From: Acidobacteriota bacterium
GTDB lineage: Bacteria; Acidobacteriota; Terriglobia; Acidiferrales; UBA7541
Length of the DNA: 64,000 bases
Direction of reading: 5' to 3'
Assembly (NCBI GenBank): GCA_003223215.1
Contig: QHYH01000086.1
Location: 81,264 to 145,263, forward strand
A model generated the notes under the pieces. It was not told where the DNA came from and did no database searches. It was given only the letters and a program-made list of their open reading frames with translations. Numbering within the stretch: the first letter of the stretch is position 1; each line of letters opens with the position of its first letter. This document shows, one piece after another, positions 26,854 to 33,338 of the stretch. The position numbers and the translations under genes are program-made.

Positions 26854-27204
26854 TCAATCTTTAGATGCGCTGAGGATCGCGGCAAGGTTTTGCGCGAAGC
26901 TTGACCGTGGCAAGACTTCGTTGCAGCCTGCAGCTTGTGCCTGCGCGGCGAGCTGCGTTTGCACGTGCGACACAAACCCGACCACGCGGATGTCTTTGCT
27001 GGCCTGACGCACTCTGGCGATTGCCTGGAGCGGCTGACTGCGCGCGTTCAGGTCCACAATCACCAACTTTGGCGCACTCTCCAGCAGACCCATTAACGCG
27101 TCGCCATTCGCCGCGACTTTCACATCCAGGCCGAGCTGTTTGGCGGTCTCCGCCAGCTTCATCTGGAAAAACAGATCATCCACCAGCGCCACAACTTTTC
27201 CCAT
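26854..27204 (-). CDS. stand-alone response-regulator receiver-like protein
   Basis: ATG 27204 gives 116 residues with the receiver fold: acidic pair in VVALVDDLFFQMKL, possible phospho-acceptor Asp in KLVIVDLNARS, and Ser in VVGFVSHVQ at the Thr/Ser position. The conserved Lys (usually in a TKPF-type loop) is replaced by Arg in NEVLPRSSF. No output domain follows. An upstream in-frame ATG at 27237 is less likely. It may be a diguanylate-cyclase-independent adaptor or a non-phosphorylated pseudo-receiver; no histidine kinase is near. It overlaps or abuts the start of the next minus-strand gene. Confidence 0.65.
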   Translation of the reverse strand: MGKVVALVDDLFFQMKLAETAKQLGLDVKVAANGDALMGLLESAPKLVIVDLNARSQPLQAIARVRQASKDIRVVGFVSHVQTQLAAQAQAAGCNEVLPRSSFAQNLAAILSASKD

Positions 27205-27303
27205 ATTCTCGGTCCCCGTCCGATGCCACCAGGACATTATGCGCTACTTCTACATTCGACGAAGGATTGAGAGTACACTGAACTTCTCTACGGGAGGTCC
27301 CTC

Positions 27304-27834
27304 ATGCAACCGGCCTCTGCCGTCGACATTCAGCCTGCCGTCTCGCTTCTAGGAAAGACGCCGCAACTTCTCGAAACGCTGCTTGGCGATTTGCCCGGAG
27401 AACTCCTGCACTGGAAACCCCGGCCGGACCGCTGGTCCATCTCCGAAGTCCTGGCGCATCTCGCCGCCCTCGAGCAAGTTTACGCCGAGCGCGTCCTGCG
27501 CATCATGGCCGAAGATTCGCCGCCGCTGGCCAAATACGATCTGGATGGCGCCAAAGCCCGCCAAGACTATGCTCGCGGCTCGGCGGGCGAGAATCTCGGG
27601 CACTTCACGCGCACGCGCCGCTCGTCGCTCGCTCTACTTGCCGGACTTCCGCCATCGGCAGGCGCTCGCACTGCCGTCCATTCCGAACTCGGCACGGTTA
27701 CGCTCGTGCAGCTGCTCAATGAATGGGCTAATCACGATCTGGGCCACTTGCGCCAGATCTCGGAACTTTATCGCGCGCGCGCTTTTCACCCCCATTCCGG
27801 CCCATTCATGAAGTACTCCAACCCCCAGCCGTGA
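27304..27834 (+). CDS. DinB-family four-helix protein
   Basis: A 176-residue protein with a GGGAGG ribosome-binding site before ATG 27304. The DinB pattern is present: LPGELLHWKPRPDRWSISEVLAHLAALEQVYAERV at the first helices, and a C-terminal EWANHDLGHLRQI. The three histidines in AHLAA and NHDLGHLRQ form the likely metal triad of this superfamily, whose bacterial members often transfer bacillithiol or other thiols. Its stop overlaps the glutaredoxin-like gene (GTGA), which fits a thiol-related role, though this is inference. Confidence 0.85.
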   Translation: MQPASAVDIQPAVSLLGKTPQLLETLLGDLPGELLHWKPRPDRWSISEVLAHLAALEQVYAERVLRIMAEDSPPLAKYDLDGAKARQDYARGSAGENLGHFTRTRRSSLALLAGLPPSAGARTAVHSELGTVTLVQLLNEWANHDLGHLRQISELYRARAFHPHSGPFMKYSNPQP

Positions 27835-28124
27835 GCGTGAACAACTCGCCCGAAGATGCGCGGCTGGCCGCCCGTGGCCCTCGCGACGTCACCTTGTACT
27901 CGCGTCCCGGATGTCACCTTTGTGAGCAAGCCAAAGCCGCCATCGCACCCTTGCTCGGCGAGTTCGGGGCGGCGTTGTACGAGGTCAACATCGACGAAGA
28001 TGCGGTTCTCAAAGAGCGCTATGGATGGCAAATCCCGGTCATTTTCATCGGCAAGCATAAGGCCGCGAAGCATCGCGTGGATCTGGCGCAGTTTCGCCGG
28101 CAATTGCAAGAGGCGCAACGGTGA
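27831..28124 (+). CDS. glutaredoxin-like (DUF836/thioredoxin-fold) protein
   Basis: GTG 27831 overlaps the DinB-family stop by 4 bp. The 97-residue product has VTLYSRPGCHLCEQAKAAI, a CxxC redox motif at the start of the first helix of a thioredoxin fold, and YEVNIDEDAVLKERYGWQIPVIFI, with the cis-proline after the second strand (IPV). This is the DUF836 glutaredoxin-like pattern. Cytosolic thiol-disulfide exchange is likely; a specific partner is not known. Confidence 0.85.
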   Translation: MSVNNSPEDARLAARGPRDVTLYSRPGCHLCEQAKAAIAPLLGEFGAALYEVNIDEDAVLKERYGWQIPVIFIGKHKAAKHRVDLAQFRRQLQEAQR

Positions 28125-28237
28125 AGCAAACAAGATTTTTCAAACGGTCTCGGCAGATCGACGAGATGACTACGCGCCGACAATCTCAATGTATTCTTCG
28201 GGTTAGCGCAAAACTTAAAGCCAAGAACGGATAGTTC

Positions 28238-28681
28238 CTAGTGCCCGCCTTCCGGGCTGTGCGCCCCGACCGTTTCGTCCGGCACGTCACCCTTGCGGCC
28301 CCTCACGCGGTCGTAAACGCTCAGTTGGCTGACCGAACCGAGCGCTTCGTTGTAAAAGGTCGGCACACCCAGCGCCGTGCGCAGTTCTTCGTTGAACTTC
28401 CGCAGATTCTGCAGGTGCGACGCGAGCGCGGGAATTTTCAACCCGTCATCGGTCAGCAAAAACTTCTGATAACCAGCGTCCCACACTCGCGTAAACTGGC
28501 CTTTCAGCATGATGGTGGGCGCGATGGTCATCTGATAGCGCTCGTCGGGGCCTCTGCGAAATTCCGCACCACAGCCGTACTTTTCTACGCGCACCACCCC
28601 GCGCGTGCTGCCCACGGAAAAGCCGAGCGCCGCCAAACCTTCGATCGCTTTCGGAGAGAAGCGTTCTTCGACATTCCACAT
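28238..28681 (-). CDS. conserved-looking protein of unknown function
   Basis: A 147-residue reading from ATG 28681 (MWNVEERFSPKAIEGLAALGF). It is balanced in composition, has no signal peptide or membrane helix, and looks folded with mixed alpha/beta pattern (RGVVRVEKYGCGAEFRRGP, DAGYQKFLLTDDGLKIPALASHL). The codon pattern matches its neighbours. The C-terminus is His/Gly-rich and short. No family recognised. Convergent with the glutaredoxin-like gene. Confidence 0.6.
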   Translation of the reverse strand: MWNVEERFSPKAIEGLAALGFSVGSTRGVVRVEKYGCGAEFRRGPDERYQMTIAPTIMLKGQFTRVWDAGYQKFLLTDDGLKIPALASHLQNLRKFNEELRTALGVPTFYNEALGSVSQLSVYDRVRGRKGDVPDETVGAHSPEGGH

Positions 28682-28789
28682 AGCTCATTCAGAGTAGCGA
28701 TTACGCTCACTTCTGTAAAGCTGCTGCGGCCCGCCCTGAATACCGACTGACGCCCGCAACACTGTCGTTTTCGCCATAAATGCGCCAAA

Positions 28790-29070
28790 GCCCCTCCGAG
28801 CGGCCCGTGCAAGGAGAAGCACTGCGCGGACAAAATCTCGTGGCGTCCCGACACCGTCGCGTCGTTTATAACGTCCCGTTCTGCCTCCCCCGCATTCAAC
28901 ACCGTCAAGTGCCCGCACTCTCCAAATCAATACGTTTCAGGAAGCATCAGAAATGCCCCGAACAGATTGTCCAGATAGAGAAGAGCGTTTCCGCTTGCGG
29001 TTCCAGGCCGCCGCCTTCAATGTCTTCAACCATCCAGACTTCGATGCCCCGAACAATAATGTCCTAATTC
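28790..29070 (+). pseudogene. TonB-dependent receptor fragment (C-terminal barrel remnant)
   Basis: A 742-bp stretch (28682-29423) has no intact gene, but about 28974-29066 the plus strand reads REERFRLRFQAAAFNVFNHPDFDAPNNN. This is the strongly conserved penultimate beta-strand signature of large acidobacterial TonB-dependent receptors (typically RLQFRAE-FNVFNHPxF-AP). In another frame about 28840-28890 the piece ASRHRRVVYNVPF could be the preceding RHRFV-x-x-YxLPFG motif. The rest of the roughly 1000-residue receptor is absent and frames are broken, so this is a relic. Confidence 0.6.
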
Positions 29071-29311
29071 TTCCCCAACTTCGTTGGTCCCCCCTCGATC
29101 CCGCCTCAGGGCAGCCTTGGGGTGATCCGGCACACTGTTGGCAGTCCGCGCTTTTTGCCGTTGCAACTGTATCTAAAGTTTTGACGTCGCTTTGGCCAGA
29201 CCTCGATCGGGGAATCCAGGCGGCTTCGCGGGCCGAAGGGTTTTCTATACACTTGGGTTAAACTTGCCAAGAATGTAAAACCAAACAACTGAAAAATTGC
29301 AGACCGAAAAC

Positions 29312-29400
29312 CGTAGATATATTTAGATATATCCCCACCCTAGCCGCAGGCATCCAATTCGGAGTAAAATGGTCGTAATATCCCTGGTATTTGTACAGGG
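29312..29400 (+). promoter_or_regulatory. candidate operator region upstream of the cysteine cassette
   Basis: Two motifs lie 24-112 bp before the start at 29424. A direct repeat AGATATAT(TT)AGATATAT occurs in an unusually AT-rich patch at about 29313-29330. A perfect inverted repeat CCCTG/CAGGG (29382-29386 with 29396-29400) has a 9-base spacer. Either could be a regulator site for sulfur control (CymR/Rrf2-like proteins bind AT-rich palindromes), but no regulator gene is nearby. Confidence 0.3.
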
Positions 29401-29423
29401 CGACATAAGAGCTGTCTCGGGGT

Positions 29424-30395
29424 ATGGCAATCACCGGTCAAATCGCCCCATCTGCCCGCGAATCAACGACTCAGGCGAGTCGTAGCGGTGAACGCCTGCT
29501 CGGCCGTATCGGGAATACTCCCCTTTTGAGGCTCGAACGCTTGGGCAGGGAATTCAGTCATGTTGAGTTCTACGCTAAGGCCGAGTGGTTCAACCCCGGC
29601 GGCTCCGTCAAAGACCGGCCAGCGCTCAACATGATTCAGGCGGGGCTCGCGAGCGGCGCATTGAAGTGCGGCAAAGCCATCATTGACGCCACCAGCGGCA
29701 ACACCGGCATCGCTTACGCTATGATTGGCGCGGCCATGGGCTATCCCGTGAAGCTTTGCCTGCCCGATAGCGCTTCGCACGAACGCAAGCGTATCCTGGC
29801 GGCCTATGGCGCGGAGCTGGTCATCACTCCGGGCGACGAGGGCACCGACGGCGCGATTCGCAGAGTCCATGAAATCGTTGCCGCCGAGCCTGACAAGTAC
29901 TTTTACGCGGATCAATACAGCAATCCCGCGAATTGGCAAGCCCACTACCGCACCACCGCGAACGAGGTCTGGGAGCAGATTTCCGGCCGGATCACCCATT
30001 TCGTCGCAGGGCTGGGCACGAGCGGGACGTTCGTTGGAACGACGCGGCGCCTGAAAGAGCTGAACTCCGAGATTCGTTGCGTGAGCTTGCAACCCGATGC
30101 TTCCTTTCACGGCCTGGAAGGCTGGAAGCACATGGAGACGGCGATTCGGCCGGCGATTTACGATGATCGGCTCGCCGATGAGAATCTACCTGTTTCTACG
30201 GAGGAGGCTTACCGCCTGGTGAAGCGGCTGGCCCGCGAAGAGGGCCTCCTCGTTAGCCCCAGTTCGGCGGCAGCACTCTTGGGTTGTTTCGCAGTTGCCG
30301 CGCGAATCCCGAAACAGCAGCACGCCGTCGTGGTCACGGTTTTTGCGGATTCTGCGTCCAAGTACCTGAACGAACGCTTCTGGGATGAAGACTAG
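29424..30395 (+). CDS. cysM: cysteine synthase, PLP-dependent (CysM-like, probable sulfur-carrier-dependent)
   Basis: A 323-residue fold-type II PLP enzyme. The PLP lysine is K63 in NPGGSVKDRPAL; the phosphate-binding loop TSGNTG follows at about 90-95, then the substrate loop with GLGTSGTFVG. The C-terminal end SPSSAAAL is standard. The context (JAMM peptidase, MoaD/ThiS carrier and MoeB-rhodanese directly downstream) is that of the mycobacterial CysM-Mec-CysO-MoeZ system, in which a protein thiocarboxylate supplies sulfide to O-phosphoserine. That assignment is from context; a sulfide-dependent CysK-type reaction is the alternative. Confidence 0.88.
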   Translation: MAITGQIAPSARESTTQASRSGERLLGRIGNTPLLRLERLGREFSHVEFYAKAEWFNPGGSVKDRPALNMIQAGLASGALKCGKAIIDATSGNTGIAYAMIGAAMGYPVKLCLPDSASHERKRILAAYGAELVITPGDEGTDGAIRRVHEIVAAEPDKYFYADQYSNPANWQAHYRTTANEVWEQISGRITHFVAGLGTSGTFVGTTRRLKELNSEIRCVSLQPDASFHGLEGWKHMETAIRPAIYDDRLADENLPVSTEEAYRLVKRLAREEGLLVSPSSAAALLGCFAVAARIPKQQHAVVVTVFADSASKYLNERFWDED

Positions 30396-30397
30396 AA

Positions 30398-30862
30398 ATG
30401 GCAAAAGAAACCACACTCTGGATCAGCGGGCACCTGGCGGAGAAAATCCGCGCACATGGCGCGGAGACGTATCCCCACGAGTGCTGCGGCGCGCTGTTGG
30501 GACGTGATCGGGATGCCGCGCACCCCGAGGCCGCGCGCGAAGTGGTGGCGCTTTTTCCGCTGATCAACCGGCGCGACGATTCTCCGCGTAACCGTTTTTC
30601 AATAACAGCCGAAGACGTGCTCGACGCTGACAAAGCGGCACAGGCGCAGGGGCTGGAGGTCATCGGGTGGTATCATTCGCATCCGGATCATCCTGCGCAA
30701 CCCAGCCAATATGATCAGGATCACGCCTGGCCGTGGTATAGCTACATCATCGTCAGCGTGCACCATGGCGCGCCGCAGGATATGACTTCGTGGCGCTTGA
30801 GTGACGATCGCCAGGCCTTTTCGCCCGAAGGTATCGAGATTCGCCATAGCGCCACGGTCTAG
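30398..30862 (+). CDS. mec: JAMM/MPN+ metallopeptidase, Mec-like
   Basis: The 154-residue product carries the complete JAMM zinc site: catalytic Glu28 in PHECCGALLG, then H93-S-H95, seven residues, Ser103 and Asp106 (HSHPDHPAQPSQYD). In actinobacteria Mec cleaves the isopeptide/peptide bond between CysO and newly made cysteine; related enzymes (QbsD type) trim C-terminal tails of sulfur carriers. It starts 3 bp after the cysteine synthase stop. Because the carrier that follows has extra residues after its Gly-Gly, this enzyme is the natural candidate for maturing it. Cytoplasmic. Confidence 0.9.
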   Translation: MAKETTLWISGHLAEKIRAHGAETYPHECCGALLGRDRDAAHPEAAREVVALFPLINRRDDSPRNRFSITAEDVLDADKAAQAQGLEVIGWYHSHPDHPAQPSQYDQDHAWPWYSYIIVSVHHGAPQDMTSWRLSDDRQAFSPEGIEIRHSATV

Positions 30863-30891
30863 CTCGAGAAACTAGGAGGAAGAAAAACCCA

Positions 30892-31179
30892 ATGCCAGTG
30901 AAGGTTATGATTCCAGCGCCGCTTCGCCCCTACGCGGGCAAGCGGGATTCGGCGGAGTTCAACGCCGGCACGGTCGGCGAAGCGCTCAGCCATCTGACAA
31001 CGCAGTATGCCGACCTGCGCAAGCACTTGTTCACCGAGGACGGCCGGCTGCGCAGCTTCGTCAATGTGTACGTGAATGACGAAGACATTCGCTATCTCGC
31101 CAAAGAAAACACCGCGACCAAGGATGGCGACACCATCAGCATCATTCCCTCCATCGCCGGCGGCTGTTGTTGTTGTTAA
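30892..31179 (+). CDS. ThiS/MoaD-family sulfur carrier with Gly-Gly-Cys4 tail
   Basis: The 95-residue ubiquitin-fold protein (VKVMIPAPLRPYAGK ... VNDEDIRYL ... DGDTISIIPSIAGG) fits the CysO/MoaD/ThiS family, which is activated at a C-terminal Gly-Gly as adenylate then thiocarboxylate. Here Gly90-Gly91 are followed by four cysteines (encoded by four TGT codons) before the stop, so the Gly-Gly is not terminal. An AGGAGGA ribosome-binding site precedes ATG 30892. The tail must be removed before activation by the MoeB-like enzyme encoded downstream, probably by the JAMM peptidase encoded 29 bp upstream. Confidence 0.9.
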   Translation: MPVKVMIPAPLRPYAGKRDSAEFNAGTVGEALSHLTTQYADLRKHLFTEDGRLRSFVNVYVNDEDIRYLAKENTATKDGDTISIIPSIAGGCCCC

Positions 31180-31286
31180 CCCTCCTGATCCAGTAGGCCC
31201 TCTCTCCCGTTTTGAATCTCGCAGGGAAATCTCTTTCCGTTCAGCTTTTTTGATATTCTGGGGAAATCCAGAAGGGCAGGGAAACG

Positions 31287-32471
31287 ATGGCTACGACCAC
31301 TCAAACGCCGACGGGCAGGAAACCGGCTGCCGGGCTTTCCAAAGAAGAAATTCTCCGCTACAGCCGCCATCTCATCATGCCTGAAGTCGGCATGGAGGGG
31401 CAGCTCAAGCTGAAGAACGCCAAGGTGCTGCTCATCGGCACCGGGGGACTCGGCGCCCCGCTCGGCTTGTATCTCGCGGCCGCCGGCGTCGGTAAGCTTG
31501 GTCTCGTGGATTTCGACGTGGTCGACTTCACGAATCTTCAGCGCCAGGTCACGTTTGGCACGAGCGACGTGGGCAAACCCAAGAGCCAGGCCGCCCGCGC
31601 CCGGCTATCGAATCTCAATCCGGACATTCAAATTGACGCCATCGAAGCGCAATTGACCAGCGCGAATGCCCTCGAGCTATTCAAAGATTACGACATCATC
31701 GTTGACGGTACGGACAATTTCCCGACGCGCTATCTCGTCAATGATGCTTGCATTTTGCTGGGCAAGCCCAATGTCTACGGATCCATTTTCCGCTTTGAGG
31801 GTCAAGTCACCGTTTTCGGGATGCCCGACGGGCCATGCTACCGCTGCCTGTATCCGGAACCGCCTCCGCCCGGGCTGGTGCCATCTTGCGCCGAGGGCGG
31901 AGTGCTCGGCGTCTTGCCCGGCATCGTCGGCTCCATCCAGGCCATGGAAACCATCAAATTAATTCTCGGCAGCGGCGACCATCTGATGGGCCGCTTGCTC
32001 CTCTTTGACGCACTGGGAATGCGCTTCCGCGAGCTCAAGTTGCGGAGGAATCCCAAGTGCCCGATGTGCGGCGTGAATCGCGTTATTACTGAACTGATCG
32101 ACTATTACGAATTTTGCGGTGTTCGCGGCGAAGAAGCTCCTGCGCCCAATGTGCAAGTTCCGGAGATCACTCCGCGCGAGCTCAAATCCCGGCTCGATCG
32201 CGGCGACGATCTTTTCATACTGGATGTGCGCGAGCCGCACGAATTTCAGATCTGCAATCTCAAGGGTCATTTGATCCCGCTCGGCGAATTGCCGCGGCGT
32301 GTGCACGAAGTCGATTCCTCTCGCGAAATCGTCGCGCATTGCCGCAGCGGCAAGCGTTCCGCCGAAGCGGTGGACTTTTTGCGCAAAGCAGGCTTCCGGA
32401 AAGTTCTCAACCTGAAGGGCGGCATCCTTGCTTGGTCGGACGAGGTGGATCCTTCACTGCCCAAGTACTAG
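31287..32471 (+). CDS. moeZ: MoeB/MoeZ-type sulfur-carrier adenylyltransferase/sulfurtransferase with rhodanese domain
   Basis: A 394-residue two-domain protein. The N-terminal E1-like domain (about 20-260) has the ATP loop VLLIGTGGLGAPLG, NLQRQV, zinc cysteine pairs (CYRC and CPMC) and the candidate adenylyl-transfer cysteine in VPSCAEGGVLG. The C-terminal rhodanese domain (about 295-390) has the active-site loop CRSGKRSA. This enzyme adenylates the C-terminal Gly of the carrier and converts it to a thiocarboxylate, with sulfur carried on the rhodanese cysteine. It completes the cassette; a 107-bp gap separates it from the carrier. Confidence 0.92.
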   Translation: MATTTQTPTGRKPAAGLSKEEILRYSRHLIMPEVGMEGQLKLKNAKVLLIGTGGLGAPLGLYLAAAGVGKLGLVDFDVVDFTNLQRQVTFGTSDVGKPKSQAARARLSNLNPDIQIDAIEAQLTSANALELFKDYDIIVDGTDNFPTRYLVNDACILLGKPNVYGSIFRFEGQVTVFGMPDGPCYRCLYPEPPPPGLVPSCAEGGVLGVLPGIVGSIQAMETIKLILGSGDHLMGRLLLFDALGMRFRELKLRRNPKCPMCGVNRVITELIDYYEFCGVRGEEAPAPNVQVPEITPRELKSRLDRGDDLFILDVREPHEFQICNLKGHLIPLGELPRRVHEVDSSREIVAHCRSGKRSAEAVDFLRKAGFRKVLNLKGGILAWSDEVDPSLPKY

Positions 32472-32544
32472 CCTGATGGCGTTTTCTGAAACTCCTCGGT
32501 GCGACTCTCTAGATAAGAAGCGGATGCGACAGGAAGGGCTTTTC

Positions 32545-32588
32545 TGTCATCCCGAGGAGGCCGGCCGGAGGCGACGCGGAATCCCGGC
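32545..32588. repeat. dispersed GTCATCC-type intergenic repeat, degenerate copy
   Basis: TGTCATCCCGAGG ... GACGCGGAATCCCG sits in the gap between moeZ and the CDGSH gene. It matches the common bacterial interspersed pattern GTCAT(C/T)C(C/T)GAG ... GA(A/G)GxATC, also seen at 53969-54006 and 54045-54088 in this window. Confidence 0.5.
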
Positions 32589-32693
32589 TAGGGCTGATCG
32601 ACCCCCGAGTCGATCGGAGAGGAACCACGGTTCACACCCGATCGCATTTCTCGTGGGCGTTAAAAGGCATACTTCCTTCACTTAGGAGAAGCC

Positions 32694-32927
32694 ATGGCGG
32701 CAACTAAAATCACCATCAACACCAACGGCTCGATTCGCGTCGAAGGCGATTTCGAAGTCGTTGACCCCCTGGGAGCGCCTTTCGGGCTGGCCGGGCGCAC
32801 GGCCGTTTCGCTCTGCCGCTGCGGCCACTCTTCCAATAAACCTTTCTGCGACGGGTCGCATAAAACTTCCGGTTTCTGTGACACAGTCGTAGCGCGCGAA
32901 CTTCCACTGCCTAAGCCGAAGGCCTAA
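32694..32927 (+). CDS. CDGSH-type iron-sulfur protein
   Basis: A 77-residue protein with an AGGAG ribosome-binding site. The motif CRCGHSSNKPFCDGSH is the CDGSH signature: three cysteines and one histidine binding a redox-labile [2Fe-2S] cluster. A single copy is present, as in small bacterial members. The N-terminal part (ITINTNGSIRVEGDFEVVDPLG) is a typical partner strand segment. Its position just after the sulfur cassette suggests an iron-sulfur or sulfide-related role, but the gap holds a repeat and the link is only positional. Confidence 0.88.
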   Translation: MAATKITINTNGSIRVEGDFEVVDPLGAPFGLAGRTAVSLCRCGHSSNKPFCDGSHKTSGFCDTVVARELPLPKPKA

Positions 32928-33027
32928 CTGTTCGGAGAAAGCGAGTCGTTTCAGGCCGCGGCGAGGGGTCGGCTAAGCGTCGAGCTCCCCGTGACGGGAC
33001 AACCGATTTCCCTTGAAGGGATGTGCG

Positions 33028-33072
33028 ACGGACGGTTTCAACCTTGAGACGGTCTCAAGCTGAGACGTCCGT
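33028..33072. repeat. 45-bp imperfect palindrome with a perfect 17-base core
   Basis: The core CTTGAGAC-G-GTCTCAAG is perfect; outer arms ACGGACG and CGTCCGT also pair, with small bulges between. It would form a long hairpin in RNA or a cruciform in DNA. There is no T-run after it, so it is not a standard terminator. It lies about 270 bp before the cyclase start. Confidence 0.55.
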
Positions 33073-33081
33073 GAGGATCAA

Positions 33082-33101
33082 ATTGATACGGATTGATACG
33101 G
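33082..33101 (+). repeat. tandem 10-bp direct repeat
   Basis: Two exact adjacent copies of ATTGATACGG, just after the palindrome. The pairing with one helical turn spacing (10 bp) would suit dimeric or cooperative protein binding. Confidence 0.5.
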
Positions 33102-33338
33102 ACGCTTTACCCGTTAACTCTAACGAAACACAACTGGATAGCGTTCCCAATCGGGCACCCCCCCCAGTCCTTCCCCTGTCTCGCTTGGTTAGCCCCGCTC
33201 CTGACCCACTCCCTGTGAAATTCAGTAAGTTATTTAGTTTCCATAACATACGAGAGCCCTTTTTTTCCGTGCGGAAAGGCTACAAACTTGCTTTTCTTGT
33301 TAGTTGGCCGCTTTTCTTGGGTAGTTTAGGGGGATTTT

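Larger units (their letters stand above)
32928..33338. other. 411-bp region before the diguanylate cyclase, with a palindrome and direct repeats
   Basis: No coding capacity is evident. It contains the imperfect palindrome at 33028-33072 and the 10-bp direct repeat at 33082-33101, described separately. T-rich runs and a C9 tract (about 33157) occur. I looked for a c-di-GMP (GEMM) riboswitch because the next gene makes c-di-GMP, and did not find its conserved core. Confidence 0.4.

Noticed and set aside
33260..33338. c-di-GMP (GEMM) riboswitch before the diguanylate cyclase
   Set aside because: A segment GCGGAAAGGCTACAAAC is reminiscent, but the conserved P2/P3 core and tetraloop receptor are not present.
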